Below, piece after piece: positions 25,675 to 33,595 of a stretch of DNA of 43,285 bases. The stretch comes from Sorangium cellulosum. GTDB lineage: Bacteria > Myxococcota_A > Polyangia > Polyangiales > Polyangiaceae. Made by a program: the position numbers and the translations under genes. The stretch lies in NCBI RefSeq assembly GCF_001589285.1, contig NZ_JEMA01000320.1:1-43285 (forward strand), in the 5' to 3' direction. The notes below the pieces were generated by a model. The model saw nothing but the letters and a program-made list of their open reading frames with translations. It was not told where the DNA came from and searched no databases. Within the stretch, counting starts at the first letter, position 1. Each line of letters starts with the position of its first letter.

Positions 25675-27854
25675 TGAGGGAGCGCTCCGGGATCGCGCTC
25701 TGGGCTGGCGTCGAGTGCACGGTCAACCGCGTCGGCGACCGGTACTTCAACCAGCTCGAGCGGACCGGCCACCACGATCGCATCGCGGATCTGGACCTGC
25801 TCGCGGAGCTCGGCGTGAAGGCCGTCCGGTACCCGGTGCTGTGGGAGCGCACGGCCCCGAACGGTCTCCGGAGCGCCGATTTCTCCTGGGCAGACGAGCG
25901 GCTCCACCGGCTGAAGGAGCTCGGCATCGACGTGATCGTCGGGCTGGTGCACCACGGGAGCGGGCCGCCGTGGACCAGCCTGATGGAGGACAGCTTCGTG
26001 GCCGGCCTCGAGGAGTTCGCGGGCGCGGTGGCGGAGCGGTACCCCTGGGTGCGCGACTACACGCCTGTCAACGAGCCGCTCACGACCGCGCGCTTCAGCG
26101 CGCTCTACGGGCACTGGTACCCGCACCGCCGGGACTCGGCCTCGCTCCTGCGCGCGCTGCTCGTGGAGACGCGCGCCACAGCGGCCGCGATGCGCGCGAT
26201 CCGGCGGGCGCGCCCGGACGCGCGCCTCGTGCAGACCGAGGACTTCGGCGCGGTCGCCAGCACGCCCGGGCTCGCCTACCAGGCCGCGTTCGAGAACCAC
26301 CGGCGCTGGCTGAGCCTCGATCTGCTGTACGGGCGCGTGGACGCCGCGCACCCGCTCCACCGGCACCTCCGCGACTGCGGCGTCGCCGACGAGGATCTCG
26401 CGCGGCTCGTGGCGGCGCCGTGCCCGCCGGACGTGATCGGCGTGAACTACTACCTGACGAGCGACAGGTTCCTCGATCACCGGCTCGACAGGTACCCCTC
26501 CTGGACGCACGGCGGGAACGGCCGCGACGCGTACGCCGACGTGGAGGCGGTGCGGGTCCGGGAGGAAGGGATCTTCGGCCACCACCGCGTGCTGCGCGAG
26601 GTGTGGCAGCGCTACGAGACGCCGATCGCGATCACCGAGGTCCACGTCGGGTGCACGCCGGAGGAGCAGATCCGCTGGCTTGTCGAGGCGTGGGAGGGCG
26701 CGCACGCGGCGCGCGCGGAGGGCGCCGACGTGCTGGCGGTGACGCTGTGGTCCGCCTTCGGGGCGTACGACTGGGACAGCCTCGTCACGCAGGCGCGCGG
26801 CCACTACGAGCCGGGGGTCTTCGACGTGCGCGGGCCCGCGCCGCGGCCCACGGCGCTCGCGGCCGTCGCGAAGGAGCTCGCGAAGACCGGCTGGTCCGAG
26901 CACCCGCTCGTCGACGTCCCGGGGTGGTGGCGCCGCGACGAGCGGCTGCTCTACGGCGCGCCGCGCTCGACCACGCGGACCATCTGCCGGCCGCGGGAGC
27001 GGCCGATCCTGATCACCGGCGCGGGCGGCTCGCTCGGCGCGGCGCTGACGCGCGCGTGCGAGGAGCGCCGCATCCATGTCCGGGCCATGACGCGCAGCGA
27101 GCTCGACATCGCCGACGCGGCGGCCCTGGAGCGCGCGATCGCGGAGGTCCGCCCGTGGCTCGTGATCAACGCGGCGGGCTACACGCGCGTGCACGAGGCC
27201 GAGGACGAGATCGAGGCGTGCCGCCGCGCCAACGTTGTCGGCCCGACCCTGCTGGCGGAGGCGTGCCGGCGCCACGGAGCGAAGCTGCTGATGTTCTCGT
27301 CGTCCTTCGTGTTCGACGGGAGCAAGCCCGCCCCCTACGTCGAGGATGATCCGGTCGCGCCGATCAACGCGTTCGGCGAGGCGCAGGCGCTGGGCGAGCG
27401 GGGCGTCCTCGAGGCCCTGCCGAGCGCGCTGGTGGTCCGCACGGGGAGCCTGTTCGGGCCGTTCGAGGCGCGCAGCTTCGCTGCGCTCGCGCTCTCGGTC
27501 ATCCGGCGCGGCGAGCCGTTCCGCGCGGCGGACGATCTCTTCGTGTCCCCCACCTACCTGCCGCACCTGGCGCACACGTGCCTGGACCTCGCGATCGATC
27601 AGGCCGAGGGGGTGTGGCACCTCGCGAACGACGGTGTCCTCAGCTTCGCCTCGTGGGCGAAGCTGATGTGCGACGCGTTCGGCCTGCCCTCGCGGGCGGT
27701 GCACCCCTGCCCCGCGCACACGCTCGGGCTCCGGGCGAACCTTCCCCGCCAGGGAGGGCTCCACAGCAGCCGCCGCGCGACGCTGCCGACGCTGCCCGAG
27801 GCCGTCGAGCACTACGTCAAGCACCGGGCGGACGCCGTGCTGGCGGCCGTCTAG
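25674..27854 (+). CDS. GH1 glycosidase fused to RmlD-like SDR with altered active site
   Basis: The protein has 726 residues. Residues 1-430 form a glycoside hydrolase family 1 barrel with acid/base Glu134 in PVNEPLTTARFS and probable nucleophile Glu322 in ITEVHVG. Residues 444-726 form a dTDP-4-dehydrorhamnose-reductase-like Rossmann domain with ITGAGGSLG at 447-455 and SSSFVFDGSKPAPY. The catalytic YxxxK is replaced by FGEAQ (Phe567, Gln571), so reduction is doubtful while nucleotide-sugar or NAD binding may persist. The fusion is in one frame with no stop at the junction. It starts at ATG 25674, sharing a base with the galK stop. It is the last gene of the operon before a strong hairpin. 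Confidence 0.88.
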   Translation: MRERSGIALWAGVECTVNRVGDRYFNQLERTGHHDRIADLDLLAELGVKAVRYPVLWERTAPNGLRSADFSWADERLHRLKELGIDVIVGLVHHGSGPPWTSLMEDSFVAGLEEFAGAVAERYPWVRDYTPVNEPLTTARFSALYGHWYPHRRDSASLLRALLVETRATAAAMRAIRRARPDARLVQTEDFGAVASTPGLAYQAAFENHRRWLSLDLLYGRVDAAHPLHRHLRDCGVADEDLARLVAAPCPPDVIGVNYYLTSDRFLDHRLDRYPSWTHGGNGRDAYADVEAVRVREEGIFGHHRVLREVWQRYETPIAITEVHVGCTPEEQIRWLVEAWEGAHAARAEGADVLAVTLWSAFGAYDWDSLVTQARGHYEPGVFDVRGPAPRPTALAAVAKELAKTGWSEHPLVDVPGWWRRDERLLYGAPRSTTRTICRPRERPILITGAGGSLGAALTRACEERRIHVRAMTRSELDIADAAALERAIAEVRPWLVINAAGYTRVHEAEDEIEACRRANVVGPTLLAEACRRHGAKLLMFSSSFVFDGSKPAPYVEDDPVAPINAFGEAQALGERGVLEALPSALVVRTGSLFGPFEARSFAALALSVIRRGEPFRAADDLFVSPTYLPHLAHTCLDLAIDQAEGVWHLANDGVLSFASWAKLMCDAFGLPSRAVHPCPAHTLGLRANLPRQGGLHSSRRATLPTLPEAVEHYVKHRADAVLAAV

Positions 27855-27888
27855 CTCGGCGCACGCGCGCGGAGGATGGATCCGGCAG

Positions 27889-27943
27889 GGCGTCAAGGAG
27901 GCCAAGAGAAGAAAGGTCTGGTTCTCTTGGCCTCCCTGGCGTC
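27889..27943 (+). terminator. Strong hairpin ending the galactose operon
   Basis: A perfect 14-bp stem joins 27897-27910 and 27922-27935 (GGAGGCCAAGAGAA with its complement) around an 11-base loop. Imperfect pairing continues outward for about 9 more base pairs. It lies 42 bases after the fusion gene. The following bases are only weakly T-rich. Confidence 0.7.
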
Positions 27944-27989
27944 CAGACGGTTTCCCTGATCCGGGCCCAACCTTGATAGGCTCACGTCC

Positions 27990-29084
27990 ATGTCGAATTA
28001 TCTTTCATGGACTTCCGGGATCATCGCGGCGCTGCTCTGCACGGCAGCGATGGAGTCGAGCGCGGAGGCGTGCAGCCCTCCGCTGCCGGGTCTGACGGGC
28101 ACGCTTCCGGAGAGCGGCGGGTCGCTCCCGGCGAACGCCGCGATCTTCTTCGATGGGTACTCGATCTCGCTGGACGCTGTGTCGGTGACCGTCGGCGGCG
28201 AGCCGGCGAGCCTCGTGGCGGTGACGGACTTGCCGTCTCTGGGGTACAGCCTCGTCGCGCGGATCGATCCGCCGCCCGGCGAGGGGCAGGCGATCGTGAT
28301 CGAGGGCGACTTCTGCAGGGCGGCGGAGCCGTGCGGGCCGACCCGGATCGAGCTCACCGCCGGCGCCGCGGACGCGGACGCTCCTGCGGGGCCGAGCGGG
28401 GTGTCGTTCGATGTTCACGATCACGCCGATTTCAAGTCGAGCGGCGGAGACTGCCAGGTGGACAGCGATCTCTCCTGGTGGGTCACTGTCGAGGGGGAGA
28501 TCGCGGGGAGCGGCGAGGCCCCCGTGATCACCACGATCGAGGCGTTCCTGGATGACACGTTCACGGATCCCGTGATGTCGCAGAGCAGGCTCATGAACGC
28601 CGCGGCGCTGACCGTGGCCCTGAGCCGGACGACCGATGTGCTCGACGGCGCCGCTGCCCCGGAGGCGTTCTGCTTCCGGGCCACGGCGATCGACGCGGCC
28701 GGGAACGCCGCGGGAGAGGCCGTGCACGCCTGCAAGCCTTGCTATTACCGGAAGGACCCGGAGACGGCGCAGCCGGGCCTCGGCGCGCCGCCCGAGCCGG
28801 CGTGGACCGAGGGGGACATTTATCCCGGGGGGACGTGCGATTCCGGGATGGGGGCGGGCGGCGGCGGCGCGGGCGGCGCGGGTACAGGCGCTGGCGGCAG
28901 CGGAGGTGACGGCGCTGGCGGCAGCGGAGGTGACGGCGCTGGCGGCAGCGGAGGTGATGGCGAGACGGCGGAGAGCGGGTGTAGCTTCCGGGCTCCGGGC
29001 GGATCGGGCGGCGCGGGCACAACTGGGATCGCGGCGCTGGCGCTGCTCGCGTGCGCGGCGCTCGCCGGGCGAAGGAAGCGCTGA
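27990..29084 (+). CDS. Secreted protein with MYXO-CTERM-like tail
   Basis: This 364-residue protein has an N-terminal signal peptide (hydrophobic IIAALLCTAAM, cleavage near SSAEA-C). Its body has scattered cysteines and two beta-rich parts (about 30-125 and 130-245) resembling Ig-like modules, which I cannot assign. A Gly-rich linker carries three copies of AGGSGGDG. The tail reads SGCSF, then a hydrophobic stretch (TGIAALALLACAALAG), then RRKR. That Cys-helix-Arg arrangement is the MYXO-CTERM sorting signal of myxobacteria, implying processing and surface anchoring. No Shine-Dalgarno was seen. It lies just after the operon terminator and probably has its own promoter. Confidence 0.82.
   Translation: MSNYLSWTSGIIAALLCTAAMESSAEACSPPLPGLTGTLPESGGSLPANAAIFFDGYSISLDAVSVTVGGEPASLVAVTDLPSLGYSLVARIDPPPGEGQAIVIEGDFCRAAEPCGPTRIELTAGAADADAPAGPSGVSFDVHDHADFKSSGGDCQVDSDLSWWVTVEGEIAGSGEAPVITTIEAFLDDTFTDPVMSQSRLMNAAALTVALSRTTDVLDGAAAPEAFCFRATAIDAAGNAAGEAVHACKPCYYRKDPETAQPGLGAPPEPAWTEGDIYPGGTCDSGMGAGGGGAGGAGTGAGGSGGDGAGGSGGDGAGGSGGDGETAESGCSFRAPGGSGGAGTTGIAALALLACAALAGRRKR
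28890..28961 (+). repeat. 24-bp tandem repeat, three copies
   Basis: The units at 28890-28913, 28914-28937 and 28938-28961 are identical except one base in the last (GAT for GAC). They encode AGGSGGDG three times in the linker of the MYXO-CTERM protein. Copy number may vary between strains through slippage. Confidence 0.9.
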
Positions 29085-29090
29085 AACTCC

Positions 29091-29352
29091 GTCTCCCGTC
29101 TCCCGTCTCCCGCCTCCCGCCTCCCGTCTCCCGCCTCCCGTCTCCCGTCTCCCGTGCACCTCTCCGTGCGCGTGCGCGTGCGCGTGCCCGTGCTCGTTCC
29201 CGTGCTCGGTCGTGCCGGGACACCCTCACGATGACGGGAGAACGGGATGGAGCGAGCACGCGCACGCGCACGCGCACGAGCACGGGAGACGGGGACGTGA
29301 AACGTGAGACGGGAGGCGGGAGGCGGGAGACGGGAGACGGGAGACGGGAGGC
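29091..29352. repeat. Heptamer-repeat palindrome between convergent genes
   Basis: The left arm at 29091-29153 is nine head-to-tail heptamers GTCTCCC/GCCTCCC. The right arm at 29311-29352 is six complementary heptamers GGGAGGC/GGGAGAC, of which five in a row match perfectly. Inside, 29166-29187 and 29256-29277 form a second perfect 22-bp stem made of alternating purine-pyrimidine GTGCGC units, around a 68-base centre. It lies between the converging MYXO-CTERM and XRE-cupin genes and contains no gene. A bidirectional terminator or a repeat-amplified mobile hairpin are both possible. Confidence 0.88.
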
Positions 29353-29397
29353 GATTGGTCGCGCAGGCAGCCATCGCCAGTGGAGCGCGCCTTTCCT

Positions 29398-29958
29398 TCA
29401 GAGCACCCGCGCCAGGACGACGACCGAGTAGCCGACCGAGGGCTGCTTGCCCGGGTTGTGGTACGAGTGGCGCTGATCGCCGCGGAACACCGCGACGTCG
29501 CCCGAGCCGAGCGTGAACCGCTCGCCGCTCACCACGAGCAGCATCTCCCCCGACTCGCACGTCAGGTACTCGCGCGTCCCCGGGGTGTGCGGGACGCCCG
29601 TCATCCGCCCGCCCGGCGGCATCTCGATGCGATCCATCTCCATGCCCGGGATCGGGTCCGGCAGGAGCTTGCGGACGAGCGCCTGCCCGGGCGTGCGCGT
29701 GGGCAGCGTGTCGCGCGCGTAGAGCTGGCATGTCGCGCGGGGGGCAGAGAGCATCTCCTCGATCGAGACCTGGAGCGCGGCGGCGGCGCGGTGCAGGACG
29801 CCGAGCGTCGGGTTCGCCGCGCCGGACTCGAGGTGCGCCCACGTCGCCCGCGGCACGCCGGCGAGCTTGGCGAGCTGCTGCTGCGTCAGCCCACGGGCCT
29901 CCCGTAGCTGCTTGATGTTCTTCGCGAGCCTGCCCGCGAGCTCCGCGTCCTGGTCCAT
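29398..29958 (-). CDS. XRE-family regulator with C-terminal cupin domain
   Basis: The 186-residue protein has an N-terminal helix-turn-helix at about 11-65 (LREARGLTQQQLAKLAGVPR, then LESGAANPTL). A cupin barrel at about 110-183 follows, with PPGGRMTGVPHTPGTREYL and the later GDQRHSYHNPG. Relatives of this XRE-cupin architecture sense a small metabolite and control neighbouring metabolic genes. It is divergent from an SDR gene with 90 bases between them, including CCAA/TTGG half-sites. The SDR is the obvious target. Confidence 0.92.
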   Translation of the reverse strand: MDQDAELAGRLAKNIKQLREARGLTQQQLAKLAGVPRATWAHLESGAANPTLGVLHRAAAALQVSIEEMLSAPRATCQLYARDTLPTRTPGQALVRKLLPDPIPGMEMDRIEMPPGGRMTGVPHTPGTREYLTCESGEMLLVVSGERFTLGSGDVAVFRGDQRHSYHNPGKQPSVGYSVVVLARVL

Positions 29959-29977
29959 GCCCGGAGATTAGCACGTA

Positions 29978-30002
29978 TCCAAGCCATTGGAGCTACCTCC
30001 AA
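29978..30002. promoter_or_regulatory. Candidate operator of overlapping dyads
   Basis: Three half-sites form two overlapping palindromes: TCCAA-GCCA-TTGGA at 29978-29991 and TTGGAG-CTAC-CTCCAA at 29987-30002. Both have 4-base spacers, which suits a dimeric HTH protein. They sit in the middle of the 90-base divergent gap between the XRE-cupin gene and the SDR, so autoregulation is likely. Confidence 0.55.
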
Positions 30003-30048
30003 CACATGAGCCAGCGCGGATTAGGCTGTCGTCGAGGAGGAACCCACG

Positions 30049-30861
30049 ATGAACAACGAATCGACCGGAAGCAATGCGCTCATCCAGGCCGAGGCAAGCT
30101 CGCAGCCGCCGTCCCGCCGCGCCGCGGGGGCCGGGCCGTTCGCGCCGAGCGCCGCGCTGGTGACAGGGGCGAGCCGCGGGCTCGGCGCCGCGCTCGCGCG
30201 GGAGCTCGCCCGGCGGGGCGCGAAGGTGGTGCTGGTCGCGCGCGAGCGCGCGCCGCTCGAGGCCGTGGCGGCCGAGATCACCGCGCAGGGCGGGGTCGCG
30301 CACGCGCTCGCGGCGGACATCGGCGACAAGGGGCAGACCCACGCGATCGCGGGCGCGGCAGCGGCGCTGGTCGGGCCCATCGACCTGCTCATCCACAACG
30401 CGAGCACGCTCGGCAGGACGCCGCTGCCGATCCTGCTCGACACCGAGTGCGAGGATCTCGGCCGCGTGCTCGAGGTCAACGTTGTCGGCCCCTTCCGCCT
30501 GACCAAGGTCGTCGCCGGCGCGATGGCGCTGCGGCGGCGCGGGGTCGTCGTCCATATCAGCTCGGACGCGGCCGTGAACGCCTATCCGCGGTGGGGCGCT
30601 TACGGCGTCTCCAAGGCGGCGCTCGACCACCTCTCGCGCACGTGGGCCGCGGAGCTCGAGGGCACGGGCGTCTCGTTCTATGCGGTGGATCCCGGCGAGA
30701 TGGACACGCGGATGCACGCTAAGGCCATCCCCGACGCCGACCCGAGCACGCTGGCCAACCCCGCGGACGTCGCCCGCCGGATCGTCGGCCTGGTCGTCCG
30801 CGCGGGCGAGGTGCCGAGCGGCGCGCGCCTCGAGGCCGCGCGCCTCCCGGAGGCGCCATGA
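30049..30861 (+). CDS. Classical SDR-family oxidoreductase
   Basis: The 270-residue protein has the NAD(P)-binding GASRGLG near 41-47, NNAG-like HNAS, the catalytic Ser in HISSDA and the catalytic pair YGVSK. It is intact by motif. The C-terminal PGEMDTRMH is common in uncharacterised SDRs. GAGGAGG at 30034-30040 supports the ATG. Its stop overlaps the ATG of the QueA-like gene (ATGA), so the two are co-translated. The substrate is unknown. Confidence 0.9.
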   Translation: MNNESTGSNALIQAEASSQPPSRRAAGAGPFAPSAALVTGASRGLGAALARELARRGAKVVLVARERAPLEAVAAEITAQGGVAHALAADIGDKGQTHAIAGAAAALVGPIDLLIHNASTLGRTPLPILLDTECEDLGRVLEVNVVGPFRLTKVVAGAMALRRRGVVVHISSDAAVNAYPRWGAYGVSKAALDHLSRTWAAELEGTGVSFYAVDPGEMDTRMHAKAIPDADPSTLANPADVARRIVGLVVRAGEVPSGARLEAARLPEAP

Positions 30862-31883
30862 GCCCCGCCGCCTGGCCTCGCCAGAGCCCCCTTTCGGAGC
30901 GGCTCCTCCACGTGGACCCGCGCCTCGGGCGCCTGCGCGACGCGCGCATCGCGGACCTGCCCGCGCTCCTCGAGCCGGGCGATCTCCTGGTCGTCAACGA
31001 CGGCGCCACGCTGCCGGCGTCGCTGCACGGCGCGACCGACCACGGCGCGGCGGTGGAGGTGCGCCTCATCGGCGAGCTGTCCGAGGGGCGCTATTCGGCC
31101 CTCCTGTTCGGCGCCGGCGACTGGCGCTCGCGCACCGAGGAGCGCCCGGCGCCGCCCGCCCTCGGCCCGGGCGACGCGGTGACGTTCGGCGACGACCTGT
31201 CGGTCACGGTCGAGCGCGTGTCGTCGGCCTCGCCGCGCCTCGTGGAGATCGCCTTTCGCGAGCGGGGCGCGCCGCTCTGGTCGGCGCTCTACCGGCGGGG
31301 GCGCCCGATCCAGTATGCGTACGTCGCGGCCCCGCTCGAGATCTGGCACACGCAGACGCGCTATGCGGGCCGGCCGCTGTGCGCCGAGCTCCCCTCGGCC
31401 GGACGGCCGCTCGTGTGGGGGCTCCTGCTCGAGCTTATCCGCCGCGGAGTCGGCGTCGCCTCGCTCACCCACGCGGCGGGGATCTCGTCGACCGGCGAGC
31501 CGGCGCTCGACGCGCTGCTCCCGTTGCCGGAGCGCTTCGAGATCCCGGAAGAGACGGTGGCGGCCGTGCGCGAGGCCAGGGCGCGCGGGCGCCGGGTCGT
31601 CGCGGTGGGCACGACGGTGACGCGCGCCCTGGAGGGCTGCGCCGCCCAGAATGGCGGTGAGCTCCGGGCCGGCCCGGGCGTCACCGATCTGGTCCTCCGC
31701 CCCGGCTTCCGGCCGAGGGGGGTCGACGGGCTCCTGACCGGCGTGCACGACCCGACAGAGAGCCATTTCCGGCTCCTCGAGGCGTTTGCGCCGGCCGCGC
31801 TGCTCCACCGGGCCAACGCTCACGCCGAGCAGGCGGGATATCTTTGCCACGAGTTCGGCGACTCGTATCTCGTCCTCAGCTGA
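30858..31883 (+). CDS. QueA-like S-adenosylmethionine:tRNA ribosyltransferase-isomerase
   Basis: The 341-residue protein follows the QueA fold through most of its length: [37 protein letters not shown] (the Y.P..WD-like loop), SLTHAAGISSTG, VAVGTTVTRALEG, and the C-terminal HEFGDSYLVLS. QueA adds the epoxycyclopentanediol to queuosine precursor tRNA. Divergence at the LTHAAG loop suggests a QueA paralogue common in high-GC bacteria rather than the canonical enzyme. An 88-bp piece of this gene is repeated exactly at 34382-34469. Directly after its stop, the same frame carries a chlorite-dismutase-like remnant. Confidence 0.85.
   Translation: MSPAAWPRQSPLSERLLHVDPRLGRLRDARIADLPALLEPGDLLVVNDGATLPASLHGATDHGAAVEVRLIGELSEGRYSALLFGAGDWRSRTEERPAPPALGPGDAVTFGDDLSVTVERVSSASPRLVEIAFRERGAPLWSALYRRGRPIQYAYVAAPLEIWHTQTRYAGRPLCAELPSAGRPLVWGLLLELIRRGVGVASLTHAAGISSTGEPALDALLPLPERFEIPEETVAAVREARARGRRVVAVGTTVTRALEGCAAQNGGELRAGPGVTDLVLRPGFRPRGVDGLLTGVHDPTESHFRLLEAFAPAALLHRANAHAEQAGYLCHEFGDSYLVLS
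31334..31421 (+). repeat. 88-bp direct repeat, copy 1 (inside queA-like gene)
   Basis: Identical at all 88 positions to 34382-34469. It encodes [11 protein letters not shown] and the following 17 residues of the QueA-like protein. The two copies are in the same orientation and 3048 bases apart. Confidence 0.95.
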
Positions 31884-32141
31884 GCTCCGGGCGACGGAAA
31901 CAACCCCGCGGAAACCGCGGCGAAACGCCCGTCCGCGCAGGCGTGGTGGGCGCTCGCGCAGGACGAGCGGCGGGCCATCTTCGAGGCGAGCTCGCGCCAC
32001 ATCCAGATCGGCCTTATGTACCTGCCGGCCGTCGCCAGGCGGCTCTATCACAGCCGGGACCTCGGCGGCCCGTTCGACTTCCTGACCTGGTTCGCGCTCG
32101 CCGGGGGCGACGCCGGGACCAAAAAGAACAAACCTCGTTAA
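31884..32141 (+). pseudogene. Chlorite-dismutase-family (HemQ-like) remnant
   Basis: The 85-codon stretch runs in the same frame straight after the QueA-like stop. It reads AWWALAQDERRAIFEASSRH, then IQIGLMYLPAVARRLYHSRD, then PFDFLTWFALAG. These match, from memory of the family, the central heme-binding part of a chlorite-dismutase-like protein. The N-terminal half is missing. After FALAGG the frame ends with unrelated TKKNKPR, so the C-terminal helices are lost. No start codon or Shine-Dalgarno of its own was found. It is best viewed as a gene fragment at a rearrangement junction. Confidence 0.75.
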
Positions 32142-32570
32142 ATTATTGATATTCGAGGATGTCAATGGCGAATCGCCGCGCTCACCTCAGGTGACAGAAG
32201 GTCCCTTACGCGATCCACCTCCTTCCTGGAAAAGTGACGCTGTATCAACAACTTATCCATGCATCAAAGGGGCCGCGTTCACTCCACAGCCTGCGGGCCA
32301 GGGCCACGGCGGTGGTGCGTCCGCCGTACCGGCCCCGCGGCGTCCCGACGTTTCAGGCACAGCGAAATCCATAGGTGCTTGCTCCGGGAACGTCGCAGCC
32401 GTTGCCTCTGCTCCCCGCGATCGGCCTTGGTAACCTGGTCCTCCCCGGCGCGCACACGTCTCACTCCAGCCTGGCTGTACGAGCGGCGGGCGGCTGCGCG
32501 GAACTTCACTTCTTGGAAGTCATTTGGACGCCCTGGCCCGGGGGAGCGGTAGCGAGTCGGCGGCGCGTCG
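32142..32570. other. 429-base gap with possible gene debris
   Basis: The first 100 bases are notably AT-richer than the rest of the window. On the complement, bases 32353-32450 read SRGNGCDVPGASTYGFRCA followed by a stop. This resembles the C-terminal tail of SUMF1/FGE-type proteins, but is too short to be sure. No intact gene was seen. Confidence 0.35.
32353..32450 (-). pseudogene. Possible SUMF1-type C-terminal remnant
   Basis: About 32 codons on the complement end in TYGFRCA-stop, the usual close of formylglycine-generating-enzyme-like domains. A stop codon lies a few codons upstream of the stretch, and nothing else of the domain is left. Weak evidence. Confidence 0.25.
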
Positions 32571-33521
32571 ATGACTTGGCCCGGCGGGCGCATGAAGACG
32601 AGCATGGGACGCACCATGCCGCCGAACCCACCGAGGACGCCCGACGAACCTGCGAAGAAGCTGCCGCCGCACCCGGCGACGGTTGTACAGCGGAAGGCGG
32701 CGCTCGGGCGGGTGGCAGAGCTCCCACCGCACCCGGCGACGGTGGTACAGCGGGCAACAGCCCCGCACCTGACCACCATGATTCCAAATGCGACACACCC
32801 CCACGCAGCGACTGGCCACCGCGAACCGCGCACGCGCGGCAACAGCGAGGGGGCCGCTCAGCGCATGGAGGCGCCTTCTTCCAATCAAAACACAGCAAAA
32901 CAGTACCGCCAAGCCATCAAGGTGTTCGGCGCAGCGGCCGTCCAAGCCGGGGGCAACGTAGCGGCGGCCTACCATGCACTGACGACTCACCATACGCACC
33001 TCGAATTTTCTGGCGTGCAGGAGGGCGACGGACACACGTGCGGATATACCAGGCTCACTCTGAAAATCGACGAGCGGGATGTCGATATCGACTCTGGTCT
33101 CGAGCGCGATACGCTCGCGCGCGTCACGCGGAAGACGAGTGTCACGGTTCATATCTCCCTCAGCCGCCTGGGCAAGCACAGGAGCAATGTCGCCCGGGCC
33201 GCGGCGACCATCGCCCATGAGTTCGTCGTGCACGCGATGCCCTTCCTGTCGATCATCAGCATGATACGCTCAGGTGCCACGGCCACCGCCCTCACCAAGC
33301 ACTGGACTTCTTCAAAGAACGGTGGACTCAACAGTGGTGATAATCAGCACTATCGGTTCGGTGCGGGCCTGATCCCTGAATTTGATGTGCTCATCAATGC
33401 CATGGCCGACCAGCTCAGGAGCAATAAGGACAAGGGAGAGCTTCGGCGTGAGGCCGATGAGGACAAAGCGTTACACCAGGGCAGGTACCCGGTTCGCGCA
33501 AGCTATCATACGCGGGAGTAG
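32571..33521 (+). CDS. PHPATVVQ-repeat protein with HExxH motif, candidate effector
   Basis: I do not recognise a characterised family. The 316-residue protein (ATG 32592 is an alternative start) begins with a Pro-rich stretch holding two copies of LPPHPATVVQR (about residues 31-41 and 51-61). A GAAQRMEAP junction near residue 95 leads to a globular part. That part has beta strands (SVTVHISLSRLG) and AHEFVVHAMP, an HExxH zinc-metallopeptidase-like motif at H216, E217, H221. A third ligand is not obvious; downstream His at HW and HYRFG are candidates. It has no signal peptide or membrane helix. Repeats followed by a variable enzymatic domain suggest a secreted toxin or effector (inference). 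It sits between fragments of other genes, inside an 88-bp direct-repeat pair. Confidence 0.6.
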   Translation: MTWPGGRMKTSMGRTMPPNPPRTPDEPAKKLPPHPATVVQRKAALGRVAELPPHPATVVQRATAPHLTTMIPNATHPHAATGHREPRTRGNSEGAAQRMEAPSSNQNTAKQYRQAIKVFGAAAVQAGGNVAAAYHALTTHHTHLEFSGVQEGDGHTCGYTRLTLKIDERDVDIDSGLERDTLARVTRKTSVTVHISLSRLGKHRSNVARAAATIAHEFVVHAMPFLSIISMIRSGATATALTKHWTSSKNGGLNSGDNQHYRFGAGLIPEFDVLINAMADQLRSNKDKGELRREADEDKALHQGRYPVRASYHTRE

Positions 33522-33595
33522 AGCGCTGGGCCGAGGCCTGGTGCAAGCACGCCGCCGTCGCCGCCCCGCGCGATACCCTGCCGACTATGACCATT

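Noticed and set aside
29091..29352. CRISPR array
   Set aside because: Units are 7 bases with no spacers and there are no cas genes. It is an inverted array of simple repeats.
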